64,000 bases of DNA from Prorocentrum cordatum (GCA_963575745.1 CAUYUJ010020749.1:67501-131500), one strand, 5' to 3'. Shown: positions 29,029-40,759, counted from the first letter of the stretch. Program-made: numbers and translations. Notes: generated by a model not told the origin, from the letters alone.

Positions 29029-29279
29029 CGCCCAAGCTGTGTGATTTCAGCGAATTCCCACCTCAGAACCCTACCGTGGTCCAGAACTGAACAACGTCAG
29101 ATCAACGAGCTCATGGGAATGTTTACATTCAATATGTTCGGCTCCCAATGATGGAGCGGTGGTGCAACACGGAAGGGCGACAGCTTGACGGAAAGAGAAA
29201 GATGATGTCGCCGACGCGCAGAAACATATAACTCTGAGGGGAACGAGGAAGTGGGCAGAAACGATCATCACTCAGAATG
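29029..29279. other. No gene recognised
   Basis: Even-composition spacer; nothing identified. Confidence 0.3.
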
Positions 29280-29451
29280 CAGTCAACCCGTATAGTAAGG
29301 ATGCGCGATGAGGACACAAGGACTTTGGAAGGCCACGTCGAGACTTTGCGAGCGGGGCTCGGCCAGCGGATGCGGCCAAGGATGGGCCGAAAGGGAGGGG
29401 ATGCAAGGGTCACCTTGGAAAGTCGCTCATACTTGCTATGCGGGTTGACTG
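29280..29451. mobile_element. MITE family X, copy 1 (172 bases)
   Basis: Terminal inverted repeats of about 27 bases: CAGTCAACCCGTATAGTAAG at the left and, as complement, CTTGCTATGCGGGTTGACTG at the right. The interior has TTTGGAAGGCC, CGAGCGGGGCTCGGCCA and ATGGGCCGA blocks in the same order as the copy at 48036-48207, which is also 172 bases long. Confidence 0.8.
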
Positions 29452-31287
29452 TGGTGGGGATGTAATTGCAGCAAAAACTACCCCCAGAAGCCCACGGAAG
29501 TGGCGTGAGCAGCCGCGGGGCCCGGCGACCTCGAGGAACTCTGGATCATACTGACCATGCGACCCCGGGACGCGTCGCCGCGCCGTTTGTGCTCAATGCG
29601 CCCAAAATGGACGACGCCGACACGGCAAACCCACGGCAAGCCTTGCGCCCCGCACCCGAGTAGATGACGCCGGCACGGCGGCAAACCAACGGCGGACCCA
29701 CCGCGCTCGAGGCGGCGTTCGCCCTGATGGCCGAGGCGTCCTCCCCAAGACGTAAGGCCGCGCGTCGCAACAAAACGGCGCGGCGACATGTGCAGCGTGG
29801 GAACCTGGAGGGACGCGGAAGTGGCCACAGGGACATCTGGCCGAACCCCTGGAGTTCCTGAAGGGCTGCAAGATTCGGCGCGACGAGAACCCGCGCAGAC
29901 GCCCGCCTTTGGGGCTGAGAGCACGGGCTTCCCGCGAGTGCTCCAGAGGACGATGTCCCAAAGAGGACCGAAGCCTCGAAGCACTGCCGCCTGTTGGGCT
30001 GAGAGCACGGGCCTCCTGGAGCGCATTTTTAGATTCGCGGCCATAACGGGCGTAATGGACGGGGATGGGGGGGGACGGGAGGGGGCGTAACGTAGCGCCC
30101 CCCGCCCCCCCCCAGACTGTGGTGCCGGACGCACTGCGGCAGTGCCAGGGACGCACTGAGGGGGGGGGGGAGCGCTACGTTATTGGGGGGAAGGGACGGG
30201 AGGGGGGAGGGGGGGGGGCATAACGCGCGTGATGGCCCAGAGGTGAAGAAAACGCTATCCTGCGAGGTTCCGAGGAGGACCGCAGCCTCGAGGCAGAAGG
30301 AGACGAGGCCTAGCCGCCGCTCCTCTGGTGCCTAGCTTCTGCCGCGCGCGGCGCACGTACGGGGCGCGGCGGGGCCTCGCCGTGCCCAGACACGGAGGGC
30401 TGGCGAGGAGCCCTGGAGGTGCGGTGACAGGCCCGTGCGGTGAGCTCGAGACCCCAGGCGACCTCACCGGCGGGGTGCGGCACCGCACCGACGGGGGACG
30501 CGGAGGTCCAGTGAAGGGACAAACGGTGGAGCCCCTTCGTTATCGAGCCCGCGTTCGCCCCCCCACCCGCCCCCTTCCCCCCAGACTCAAAGTTGGCGTC
30601 CGGCCTGCAGAAGGCGCTGTGGGTTCCACTTTTCCTTTCGAGCCTGTGCTCCCGAATGCCCAGGGTCAACTTTGAGTATACGGGGGAAAGGGGGGGCGCA
30701 GCCAAGGGTTCTGCTTTCTTGTCTATCTTCGGTCCCAGTCACCCGAGACGTCCTCAGAGAGAGACCCAAGCCCCCGGAAGCCGTGCGCTCGCCCGATGAT
30801 TCCCACTGATTCGCCAGACGGAGTGGTCACTGCGCCGTTGTTTGGGCTCCCGAAGGAACAATTATGGTGATTCTTCGGGTGGCCTGCTCTGTCTCATCGC
30901 GCCACCATCCGCGTCGAATCCACGTCAAAAATATGTCAACCATTGGATCCGCGTCGAATCTACGTCGAATCCGCGTCGAAGACTCATCAAATCCGCGTCG
31001 ACTACGAGGCAAACCCGCGTCGGATACAACAGAAAGACTGCCACTTACAGGAGAGACATTAGAGCCCTCTTACATAGGGTACAAGTAGATACGGTCGGAG
31101 ACCGCGCTGAACCGCCAATGTATCGCCGATGCGCGATGCACCAGCGACGCTGGCGATGCATCGACGTCGGCGTGGAGAAACTTGAACTCCACATCGAGCC
31201 GCATCGCAGATGAATCGGCGATGCGGCGCGATCCTCCGACACCGTCTACTCTGGCTCCATTTGTCGGGCACACGCTAACACGGATTA
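29452..31287. other. Unassigned; G runs and CGCGTCGAATCC words
   Basis: 30060-30220 has long G and C runs. 30895-31015 repeats CCGCGTCGAATC-type words at irregular spacing. 31105-31180 has short GCGATGCA palindromes. No gene is supported. Confidence 0.3.
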
Positions 31288-31331
31288 CCGATCCGTGGAT
31301 ATGGTGCGTGTGCGCCACATCCACGGATCGG
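31288..31331. repeat. Hairpin, arms about 19 bases
   Basis: CCGATCCGTGGATATGG pairs with CCACATCCACGGATCGG around GTGCGTGTGCG. Confidence 0.8.
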
Positions 31332-31442
31332 GGAAGGGATCGGGGAAGGGAGCCCACGAAACATGGCGCCAATGCCGTCTGATTTGGAGACGGAGCGCGG
31401 ACTATTCGGTGGGCCTGTTGAGGCCAGCTGAGACTGCCTGGT

Positions 31443-31593
31443 TCGTCGTCGTCGTCCTCGTCGTCGTCGTCGCCGTCGTCGTCAACGTCGCCGTTGTTGT
31501 CGCCGTCGTGATCGTCGTCGTCGTAGTCGTCCTCGTCGTCGTCCTCGTCGTCCTCGTCGACGTCGTCGTCCTCGTCGATGTCGTCGTCATCTT
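31443..31593. repeat. (GTC)n microsatellite
   Basis: GTC/GTCCTC triplets; poly-Val on plus, poly-Asp on minus. The long minus frame across it (31070-31987) is driven by this tract. Confidence 0.95.
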
Positions 31594-32035
31594 TGTCTGC
31601 GTGCAACGCGAAGCCTTCCCGAAAAGCCAGGGCGGGGGGGCGGCAGGAGGCTGGCGGAGAGCAGGGCTGGGCCCGGCGCACGAGCCAGCATTCCTCCGCG
31701 CGGGGCGCCGCGGCACACGGCCACCGCAGAGCACGGGCCCGCGCGGGCCTCGCGCGGGCGCGGGGCCCGCGGGAGCCAGTGAGAATCATCAGCGTGAGTC
31801 GATCGGGAGGTGTGCAGACACAGGAGCGTTCCAGCGAGTCTGCTGCGTCTCTCCACCCAGGGCGTTTCGGCCCGAGGCATGGGGGAGCTCGGGCGCCAGC
31901 TGGACGTCTCAAGAGCCCACGGGCGGGCGCTGGGACATACACGTACCATCGCCTTTGGAACAACACATCGTGCGCCCGCCGTATCACCAGGGGTGGAAAT
32001 ACCGAAGAAGTGAATCATAATAATCACTGATTTGG
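31594..32035. other. No gene recognised
   Basis: GC-rich then mixed sequence; nothing identified. Confidence 0.3.
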
Positions 32036-32205
32036 GAGAGGCTCGAAGTATACCCAGAGTCGTCTGGTCGGCCGAGAAGCAAATTGCATGGACGCCCCAG
32101 CTTCTCAACCGACGGGATGCTGGAGCGTCTACACATCGAATTCCTTCGCCGAGCTCCTCGGCTCCTTGGCCGACCAAACGACGTGATGTATACCTCGAGC
32201 CCCTC
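32036..32205. mobile_element. Fold-back element, arms about 46 bases
   Basis: The left arm (32036-32082) has GAGGCTCGAAGTATAC and CGTCTGGTCGGCCGAG. The right arm (32155-32205) carries their complements CTCGG-GGCCGACCAAACGACG and GTATACCTCGAGCCCCTC. The loop is about 70 bases. Weak pairing may extend outward by some 25 bases. Confidence 0.65.
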
Positions 32206-33696
32206 CGAGAAGTGCATCCAATAATCAATCAACAAACGGGTCGGGAAGCACGAGAAACTCCAGCGGCGCTGGCCATGGCCTTGCGCATGCGAGCCTTGAG
32301 CCCGACCGCTTCACTTTGGACGCAGGCCTGCGAGGTCGACAAGGATGACTGGCAGGTTCATGCTACAACCCCATTCACGGAAACCTCAGTGCTTCGTCGA
32401 AGAGTTCTGAACTAGCAGTGCGCCAGACATCTCGACATCGCTCGGACGTCCATTCCCCGTGCAAGTTTCGGCTGCGTGTGCGTAGCTTTCCGCGAGATGA
32501 CCCAAGGGGCTCCTCGATGGCCCTCGCCGAGAAAAGATGCATGCGTCCGAGCGATGCCAAGACATGAGCTCGGCAGCACTCGCCAACTTGCGGGTGGACG
32601 TGTTGCGAGACGTTGCCCCACCTCTGCGCCAGACCGTGCCTGACACTGCGCGGCAAGGGGACGGAAGGGCAGCCACAGGACGAGGAGCAGACGGAGGGAC
32701 GGCAGGAGGAGAAGGAGCAGTAGGCGGATGGGCGTCAGGCAAGCAACGACAAGAACTTCGGCCTGCCAACAAGAAATTTCGAATCCCTGGATGGCCCTGC
32801 GGGCCCACAGAAGCTCCGGTGCGCCTCAGGACCGTCAAAGATCGGTGAAGAATGTGGCCCGAGATGCCTTCTAGCAGAATGTGTTATTGCATGTGTCTGC
32901 TGTATGTCTCACGGTACCCCGGAGCAGCGGCCATGACACGCGCCATGCGGGGCGCCACGAGGGGGGGGGGGGGCGTGCCGCGGCCTGGAACCACTGCTTG
33001 GTGAGCCCCTGCCTCGTCTTGACGCCGAAGTCCAGCTGCAGCTGGATCACGTCCTGCCATCCCTCCCTCTCAGGTGCTCTCTAGAGGCACGGAAGAGGGG
33101 GCAGGATGAGACAGGCGGCGTTCTGAGCAGAAAGCCTGCCTTCTAGAAGCCTTCCAGCTTTCTCAGATGCCTCCTCCGAGATCTCCACGAAAGGGCCGAT
33201 CCTTCCTCATTAAGAACACCCTCGCAATCTTAGAATACTGCCCCAAGCACACCGCCCCCTCTTGCACCAACGAGAGCTGCCCTTCGCCCGCCCTTCCCGT
33301 TCTTCCGCCTTTTCGCGCAACTCTAAAAAAACTGCCTGCCGTGAATGGTGGTTCTCTGTGGGCGGTGTCTCCGTGTTGGTCGAAGGCTGCTGGCGTTGTC
33401 TGGTGTAGTCGTGGGAAACTGATGTCGTGGATTGTGATGTGCGTGGTGGTCGCGGTGCACTAATTGGTTTAAAAGCCAGTGGTTATGTTTGTCGCGATTC
33501 GAGCGTATTTGGCTCAGTGGGTGGGTGCGATCATGGTTGGTCTCGGATGCTGCGCGCTGCTCCTGCCCAGGAGTTGTGTCAGCAATTGAGGCCCGAACCC
33601 GGTGTTGATGCGCCACAAATGCGCCACGCCAGCGTCACCCACTGGCCGTCGGAGCCCCCCGCACCGCGCGGCGAATCCGAGGCTCGCTTCTCCGTC
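32206..33696. other. No gene recognised
   Basis: About 1.5 kb of mixed sequence with short frames on both strands. There is a G run at about 32964 and nothing resembling a domain. Confidence 0.3.
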
Positions 33697-34203
33697 GCGC
33701 CGAGCACGGCCGTCTGCCGAGCAGTTCCGCCGACGACAAGGGCCGTTTGCACGGCGGCCTCCCCAGACATCCGACGACATGATTCTTTCAATGCGCGGCC
33801 CCAAAGGTCCAAACCCTTTCCTTGGGGCAAATTTTCCGCCCCGTAGCACGGGGGAAACGGGTCCTGAGGGAAACGGGTCCTGGACCTGGGGGCCTTCCCC
33901 CCGGGAGCAATTCTTCAGGCTGAATCGTTCTCTGACAGTCCTGGGGCCCGTGGAGAGCCCCGGGGAGCCAACAACGGCGAAAAGCCTCAGGACCCATTTC
34001 CCTCAGGACCCGCTTCCCCCATGGTGAGCGCCGCAACGAGCCCTGGAAGGCAAATCGATTAAAAACCGTCGGTCCAGAGAAGCAGAGAGTCGAAGATCTG
34101 AGATTGGGGCACTGGGCCCTGGCAGCGGCAAAAATAGAAAAAAAACGGGTTCCAAACATGTGAACAAAAACGGCTCCGGGATTGGAACCGGAACCGAAAA
34201 CAA
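33697..34203 (+). repeat. Direct repeat of about 500 bases, copy 1
   Basis: Nearly identical by eye to 36009-36508, with a few single-base changes and short indels. It begins GCGCCGAGCACGGCCGTCTG and ends GGAACCGGAACCGAAAACAA. Minus frames across it are repeat-borne and without a domain. The copies are 1.8 kb apart in the same orientation. Confidence 0.9.
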
Positions 34204-34995
34204 CATCAGAGGCAACAGCGTGGAATGGGGATTCCCCGCTGCAGTGTCCCGGCGGAAAACCGCGGGTCACGCCCGGAAGCCGCGAGGAGGACATCCACTT
34301 CCACGCTCATATCCTCCCTGACGTCCACCACCTCATCCTCCTCCGTCCTCCGCAACAAGCACCTGCTCGTGCACCTTCTCAAGCAGCACCACCCTGGCAT
34401 GCCCCTCCCCATCGTCCTCTTCCTCCTGGCTATCCTGGTCCTCCTCCTCCTCCTCCTCCTCCTCGTCCTGCTGCTGCTCCCCCTCCTCCTCATCCTGCTC
34501 CTCGTCCTGCTGCTCCTCCTCCTCCTCCCTTACCTCCTCCTCGTCCTCCTCCCCCTTCCACCTGCTCCTGCACCAGATCATGAATGAGACGCGGCAGGCT
34601 GCATGAATATGACGGCGCCGATGCACCTACATCCGCGGGCAGCTTGCAGTGAACGCGCAATCGATCCCCGCAGCACCGCCCCCCAACCTCAAACTAGGCG
34701 TCGCAACGGACCGTTTCTGTGAAAGCCTCGTCTCCCCCCTCAGGGGCGGTTGACCCACCCATCGCGCTCGCAGACCGTGGAGGCCTTGGATAAGGAATCC
34801 AGGGTCTGGAGCCTTGTGGAGATCCACTTGCGTGGAACGGGGGGGGGCAGAAGTTGTCCGCCCCCAATCATTGTGAGCTCTCTACCCTCCCTCCATCTCC
34901 TCTTCCTCCCCCCCTACTTCCTCCTCCCTCCCGCCTCCCTCCTCCCTCCCCCCTCACCCACCCTCCGCCTCAGATCCCCTGGAAAAGGACGGCAG
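34204..34995. repeat. CTC/TCC-rich microsatellite tracts in unassigned sequence
   Basis: 34317-34570 and 34870-34980 are pyrimidine-rich CTC/TCC tracts. The stretch between them is unassigned. Confidence 0.8.
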
Positions 34996-35825
34996 GTGAG
35001 CGGTGCGGTTGCGGTTGCGCGCCCGCGGGCGGGTTGAAATGTGTCGCCCAGTTGCGATTGCGGTTGCGCGCCCGCGGGCGGGTTGAAATGTGTCGCCCAG
35101 TTGCGGTTGCGCGCCCGCGGGCGGGTTGAAACGTGTCGCCAGTTGAAATGTGTCGCCCAATTGCGGTTGCGGTTGCGCGCCCGCGGGCGGGTCCAAATGT
35201 GTCGCCCAGTTGCGGTTGCGCGCCCGCGGGCGAGTTGAAAAGTGTCGCCTAGGTGCGGTTGCGGTTGCGCGCCCGCGGGCGGGTTTGAAATGTGTCGCCC
35301 AGTAGCGGTTGAGGTTGCGCGCCCGCGGGCGGGTCGAAATGTGTCGCCCAGTTGCGGTTGCGGTTGCGCGCCTGCGGGCGGGTCAAAATATGTCGCCCAG
35401 GTGCGGTTGCGGCTGCGCGCCCGCGAGAGGGTTGAAATGTGTCGCCCAGTTGCGGTTGCGTGCCCGCGGGCGGGTTGAAATGAAACGGTTGCGGTTTCGA
35501 CGTGTCGCCCGAAATGTGGTCGGTTGCGGTTGCGCGCCCGCGGGCGGGTCGAAATGTGTCTGTCGCCCAGTTGCGGTTGCTGTCGCCCAGTTGCGGTTGC
35601 GGTTGAGCGCCCGCGGAGGGGTTGAAATGTGTCGCCCAGGTGCGGTTGCGCGCCCGCGGGCGGGTTGAAATGTGTCGCCCAAGTTCGGTTGCGGCTGCGC
35701 GCCCGCGGGCGGGTTAAAATGTGTCGCCCAGTTGCGGTTGCGGTTGCGCGCCCGCGGACGGGTTGAAATGTGTCGCCCAGTTGCGACTGCGCGCCCGCGG
35801 GCGGTTTGAAATGTGTTGTTCAAGG
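34996..35825 (+). repeat. Minisatellite, units about 40-50 bases
   Basis: About 17 units of GTGTCGCCCAGTTGCGGTTG followed by CGCGCCCGCGGGCGGGTTGAAAT-type sequence. Length varies by insertion of extra GCGGTT. Each unit contains the palindrome CGCCCGCGGGCG. Confidence 0.95.
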
Positions 35826-35838
35826 TGCCCTCCTGACG

Positions 35839-35879
35839 TTCAGTCAGTCAATCAGTCAGTCAATCAGTCAGTCAGTCAC
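35839..35879. repeat. (CAGT/CAAT)n tract
   Basis: GTCAGTCAATCAGTCAGT-type tetranucleotide repeat. Confidence 0.9.
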
Positions 35880-35915
35880 CGGCGGGCACGGAATTTCACC
35901 CGGCTCCGCTGGAAA

Positions 35916-36010
35916 AAACGGAGATGGAACTTGGAAACATACGGCGCCGGATCCGGCAGGAAAACGGCTGAGCGGAACTGGTGCAAAAGCGGCCCTGGCA
36001 TCTCCAGGGC
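35916..36010 (+). repeat. Short flank repeat R, copy 1 (about 95 bases)
   Basis: ACGGAGATGGAACTTGGA then GGCGCCGGATCCGGCAGG and GCAAAAGCGGCCCTGGCATC. It recurs at 36511-36600, so copy 2 of the 500-base repeat is bracketed by direct copies of R. Confidence 0.85.
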
Positions 36011-36508
36011 GCCGAACACGGCCGTCTGCCGAGCAGTTCCGCCGACGACAAGGGCCGTTTGCACGGCGGCCTCCCCAGACATCCGACAACATGATTCTTT
36101 CAATGCGCGGCCCCAAAAGTCCAAACCCTTTCCTTGGGGCCAATTTTCCGCCCCGTAGCACGGGGGAAACGGGTCCTGAAGAAACGGGTCCTGGACCTGG
36201 GGGCCTTCCCCCGGGAGCAATTCTTCATGCTGAATCGTTCTCTCACAGTCCTGGGGCCCGTGGAGAGCCCCGGGGAGCTAAACACGGCGAAAAGCCTCAG
36301 GACCCATTTCCCAGGACCCGCTTCCCCCGTGGCGAGCGCCGCAACGAGCCCTGGAAGGCAAATCGATGAAAAACCGTCGGTCCAGAGAAGCAGAGAGTCG
36401 GAGATCTGAGACTGGGGCACTGGGCCCTGGCAGCGGCAGAAATAAAAAAACGGGTTCCAAACATGGGAACAAAAACGGCTCCGGGATTGGAACCGGAACC
36501 GAAAACAA
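36009..36508 (+). repeat. Direct repeat of about 500 bases, copy 2
   Basis: Same sequence as 33697-34203. Only this copy is bracketed by the R repeats. Confidence 0.9.
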
Positions 36509-36510
36509 AA

Positions 36511-36600
36511 AAACGGAGACGGAACTGGACGGCGCCGGATCCGGCAGGAAAACGGCTGAGCGGAACCGGTGCAAAAGCGGCCCTGGCATCTCCAGGGCCC
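36511..36600 (+). repeat. Short flank repeat R, copy 2
   Basis: Matches 35916-36010 at nearly all positions by eye, from CGGAGACGGAACTGGA to GGCATCTCCAGGGC. Confidence 0.85.
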
Positions 36601-36810
36601 ACCGGGGTCTGGGCCGTCGCCGGCCGCTGCAAGCGGCAGCGGCGACCCGACGCGGCATCTCTAGGACGCCCGCGGCTGCGGCTGCAGCCGCTGGCGTTGC
36701 ACGCGGCCCAGTGCCGCGCGCGTGGCCACGCCGAGGAGCGCCAACCAATCGGCACTCCCAGGACCAAACTCACGGGCAGCGAACGTCAGAGTGAGGGGGC
36801 TGAACCGAAC
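36601..36810. other. No gene recognised
   Basis: GC-rich short spacer; nothing identified. Confidence 0.3.
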
Positions 36811-36864
36811 GGTCATTCACTGCCCCTGGGTGCGTGGCTGAAGTGGAATTCCGCGATCTGGATT

Positions 36865-36926
<62 letters not shown>

Positions 36927-37597
36927 GTTTGTTGTTTGTTGTTGTGTTTGTTGTTTGTTGTTGTCGTCGTCCCACCCGCGACCCGCCCCGCGACCTACCT
37001 CGCGACCCACCCCGCGACCCACCCGCGACCCACCCGCGACCCACCCCGCGACCCACCCAAAATTTTCGGCGCCTTCGGAGGGTTTCTTTTGCATTCGTTC
37101 CAGGTCTTTCCAGGTGGAGAACCTGCGACCCACCCGCGACCCAAACCGCGTTCAGTGTACAAATCAAAATTTTCGGCGCCTGCGGCGGGCTGTTTTTGAA
37201 TTCCTTCCAGGCGGAGGTAAAGAGCCCGCGACCCACCCGCGACCCAAATTAATTACGTTCACTGAACAAGCCAAAACTTCGGCGCCTACGGCGGGTTTCT
37301 CTTGCATCGGCGACCCACCCGCGACCCACTGGCGACCCACCCCGAGACCCACCCGCGACCCACCCCGCGACCCACCCGCGACCCACCCGCAACCCACCCG
37401 CGACCCACCGCGACCCACCCGCGACTCATCCGCGGCCCACCCCGCGACCCACCCAAAATTTTCGGCGCCTGCGGCGGGCTTCTTTTGCATTCGTTCATTC
37501 GTTCCAAGCTTCTGTTGCATTCGTGAGAGCCACGAGGTCCGCCGGCTCGACGCCCGCGTCGCCCGCGCCCGCCCCCTCACTCTTATCCGCAATGGCG
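36811..37597 (+). repeat. Dispersed composite element Y, copy 1
   Basis: It opens with AACGGTCATTCACTGCCCCTG followed by TGGCTGAAGTGGAATTC, and continues through a GTT microsatellite (36866-36969). Then comes a CGCGACCCACC minisatellite with four interspersed AAAATTTTCGGCGCCTGCGG-type boxes. It closes with CGCCCCCTCACTCTTATCCGC. The copy at 49525-50165 has the same opening, minisatellite type and closing. Confidence 0.7.
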
Positions 37598-38434
37598 GGG
37601 TGCTACGTATCCATATCCACGCCCTCGCGATCTGGACTCTGGAATGCGATCCTGCGGATACGCGGTCGCAAAAATGCATTCCGCGCTGGTCATCCGCGAA
37701 CGGATCGCCCCAGATCCGCGGGGTCGCGGCCCAGGGGCTTGGCCCGCAAGGCCGCGGACACTGATGTGTCGCCAACGAAGTACTAATCTCTTTCGTGGTT
37801 ATGTTTCTGCTTCTGGGGGCCCTCGCCATGCCCCCAACCGTAGTAACAAAGGAGCTAGCCCTGTGAAGGGCCCTCCGGGCTTCTGGGGACCCCCCGTCTT
37901 GCAAAATTAAAAGGGGAGGCGGTCCAGTCTACGGAGGTGGCTCCCACGGGGACCAACCCGCCCCCACGTCCCTGGCCTGGAGATGGCGACCCTTGATTCC
38001 TGGGTGCCGCTCGCCACGGGGACCCACCCGCCCCGACGGCCCCAGCCTGGAGATGGCGACTCCTGGGTGCGGCCTTCAGATGGCGCAGATTGACTACTGG
38101 GCGCCACTCGCCATCAGGACCCACCCCTCCTTGAAATGCGCATGACCAGGCAAGTGATTCGTGCTTCCTGGCCCGTTGGCAACATGAGCTCTCGTGGTCC
38201 TGAAATGGCGACGTGGACTCGCTGGGCTCAGGCCCGCGTCCGCCTCATGGCCGTGCGGCCCGCGTCGAGCCGTGTCTGGCGCCGCGGCTGCGAGTCCCGC
38301 GCCTGGCCGCGGCGTTCGCGGCGTGCTCAGGCTCTTTGGGGCCAAGAGCGGGTCGGGGTCCCGCCCTAGCTGCCTGCTGCCGGCCTTCTCTCCAAAGAGA
38401 AGCAATGCTAGCCAGCGTGGGCCCCACACAGTGT
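37598..38434. other. Unassigned; short tandem duplication
   Basis: 37935-38110 contains two or three copies of a block of about 80 bases with CACGGGGACCCACCCGCCCC and CCTGGAGATGGCGAC. Otherwise nothing recognised. Confidence 0.4.
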
Positions 38435-38510
38435 GTTTCTAGCAATCGATGTTGCGCAACCTATGTGGAGCAATCCATGTGGTGCAATCTACGTGGTTCA
38501 ACATCGGTTT
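38435..38510 (+). repeat. GTGGTGCAATCTA-type repeat, small patch
   Basis: Four units related to TATGTGGTGCAATC, the family that fills 42055-43032. The patch is preceded by TGTGTTTCTAGCAATC, also found near 42710. Confidence 0.75.
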
Positions 38511-38525
38511 ATATATATATATATA

Positions 38526-38566
38526 CTAGAACCATCGCGCGCGCTTCGCGCGCGCTCAAGTTCTAG
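38526..38566. repeat. Hairpin with GCGCGCGC stem
   Basis: CTAGAAC-N4-GCGCGCGC, loop TTC, GCGCGCGC-N4-GTTCTAG; preceded by a TATA tract. Confidence 0.85.
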
Positions 38567-38573
38567 CCAGGAT

Positions 38574-39110
38574 CCTCACCATCGTCATCATCGCAATCAT
38601 CACCATCGTAGTCATCGTCATGGTCGTGTTCACCATTACCATCACCAGCACAACCATCATCATCACCACCATCATCGTCAGCATCGTCAGCACCATCGTC
38701 ATCATCGTCGTCGTCATCGTTGTCCTCACTATCATCGTCGTCGTCATCATCATCAGCATCATCATCGTCAGCATCAGCATCAGCATCAGCATCATCATCA
38801 TCATCTTCGTCGGCGCCGTCGTTGTGCTCGTCATCCTCATCATCAGCGTCGTCGCCGTCATCATCATCGGTCTACTCCAGTCCCCTCCCCCTCCTCCTCA
38901 TTTCCGTTCTATCTCTCCCCATCATCCTATCCTCTTGCTCCTCCTCCTCTTTCTTCTCCTCGATGCCGTCTCCCTGAAGTGGATCCCTGTTCATTCACCT
39001 CCTCCTCCTCCTCCCTGTCCTCCCCGCTCTCTTCAATATGTCCCTCCTTGTGTTCCTTCACCTCCTTCACCTCCTTCCTCCCCCCAGAACTCCACGAACG
39101 GTGCCAGGGA
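38574..39110. repeat. CAT/CGT trinucleotide tract followed by CTC-rich tract
   Basis: 38574-38875 is CAT/CAG/CGT trinucleotide repeat. 38876-39110 is pyrimidine-rich with CTC units. Confidence 0.9.
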
Positions 39111-39329
39111 CAGAAAAGCACGGCGTCCCTCCGCCTATCGCACACCTTTCACACGGCTCTGTTGGGAGAATTCGCCCAGCGTCTCCCCGCGTATTTCGAC
39201 TCGCTCCGCACACAGCTTGTGCCCCGAAGGAAGCTGTTCCGACGGCCCCGGAAACAAGGGTCGCATCCTGCCGCCCCGCCCATGTCGGCACACCCCTGAC
39301 ATGGATCGTGAAGTAGGGGCGTCTTGGAG
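39111..39329. other. No gene recognised
   Basis: Short spacer; nothing identified. Confidence 0.3.
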
Positions 39330-39470
39330 GCCTCTCAGGACGTGATTCCCAATGGTCTCTTGAAGTCTCTGCAAGGCCTCTTGGGGGCCTCTCGGCGTCT
39401 CTTGGGTGCCGCGGGAGCTGCTGGGGGCTTCTTGGGAGCGTCCTTTGGGGGACCGTCTTGGGGCTCCCTG
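39330..39470 (-). repeat. CCCAAGA-type short-period repeat, block 4 (inverted)
   Basis: Same family as the left-hand blocks but on the opposite strand (GGCCTCTTGGGGGCCTC). Confidence 0.8.
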
Positions 39471-40127
39471 CGCCGGCGACGCAGGGAATGAAACCTGGGA
39501 TCGCTATTGACATGATGGCCGCGCACGGCAATGAGGACAGAGACCTGGTCCTCGAACCGACGACGACAGCGACTGCGATGGCGACGGCGAGGAGACACCC
39601 CAGGCTGCAGAGGAAGAGGGTGGTCAGGGAGTGGGCGTCGGCACCGAGATCAGCTAAGTAGACATGGGCTGTCCCGACGGAGGAGGACGAGGAGGCCACA
39701 GAAACACCCATCCTTTCAAAGCTAACATGTGCACGCTAAGCTCGCACCCTCGGCCCCAACTAACACCACACGCGCAGTTCGAGCGCGCTGAGGTTCCAGC
39801 AGCCCCCATCCTCTCAAAGCTAACATGTGCACGCGTGCACGTAACCACCAATGGCAGGAGCATGAACTGGAGAGGTAACAATGGCGCAGACCGAACAGGG
39901 CCGTAGTACACACGAGGGCGCACACAGACGTATCGAATGCAACGCCATGCAGACCAATGCGAGTAGTAAAACAAACGCCAAACGTTGCAAATGCAGCGCG
40001 ATTCACAGCATTATTGTTGAATTGAAATGCAATGCACATGCTACTCAATGCAGGCAGCTCAACGGAACGGATCGGAAGGAAGAAGGGGTGCATATGAAAG
40101 TGTCCGAAATCGCATGGGGCTCGTTTC
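39471..40127. other. Unassigned; direct repeat of 31 bases
   Basis: CCCATCCTNTCAAAGCTAAC followed by ATGTGCACGC occurs at 39706-39736 and again at 39806-39836. Otherwise nothing recognised. Confidence 0.5.
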
Positions 40128-40690
40128 GGTGCCTGCTCGGGGGCTCTTGGGGGCCTCCCGGGGGGCTCTTGGGGGCCTTTGGGAGCCTCTAGTGGTTTCT
40201 GGGGATGCTCTTGGGGCCGAGGGCCCGTAAAGTGCGCTCGGATCCCGCGTCTGGGCCCCTTCTTGGAGCCGTGTTGGGACTCTCTTGGGCCGTCTTCGAG
40301 GCCTCTTAAGCGGTCCCGGGGCGCTCTTGGGCCGTCTTGGGGCCGTCTTGGTGGCCTCTTGGGCCGTCTTGGGGCGATCTTGGGTGCCTCTTGGCCGTCT
40401 TGGAGCGCCAGGGAGCCCAAAAGGAGAGAAAGCCAAAAACATCGAAAAACACAATGGAAAATCAACGATTCGAGCCTCTTGGGGCCCTCTTGGAGAGCCT
40501 CTTGGAGGCCTCTTGGGGCGTCTTGGAGGCCCCTTGGGCCGTCTTGGGACCATCTTGGGCGTCTTGGAGCGATCTGGGACCGCCTCGGGGCCCTCTTGGA
40601 CCATCCTGGGGGCCTCCTGGGGCCGTCTTGGAGGCCTCTTGGGTCGTCTGGAGGCTCCTTGGAGGCTCCTTGGAGGCCCCGGGGAGGGGG
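40128..40690 (-). repeat. CCCAAGA-type short-period repeat, block 5 (inverted)
   Basis: Long block of GGCCGTCTTGGGGCC-type units on the opposite strand to blocks 1-3. A non-repeat insertion lies at about 40415-40470. Confidence 0.85.
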
Positions 40691-40759
40691 TATTAAAAAG
40701 CGTTCCCCGATGGTTGCGGAGTGGGCGGCCCCGCCGGGGGGGGGGGGGCCTATTTGTTT

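Noticed and set aside
31070-31987. Minus-strand poly-Asp protein
   Set aside because: Driven by the GTC microsatellite; flanking sequence in the frame is unremarkable.
35000-35825. CRISPR-like array
   Set aside because: Units are contiguous with no unique spacers, and the organism appears eukaryotic; an ordinary minisatellite.
33697-36508. Pair of LTRs of a retrotransposon
   Set aside because: Direct repeats with 1.8 kb between would fit in size, but the interior is microsatellite and minisatellite with no gag or pol trace, and the repeat ends lack TG...CA.
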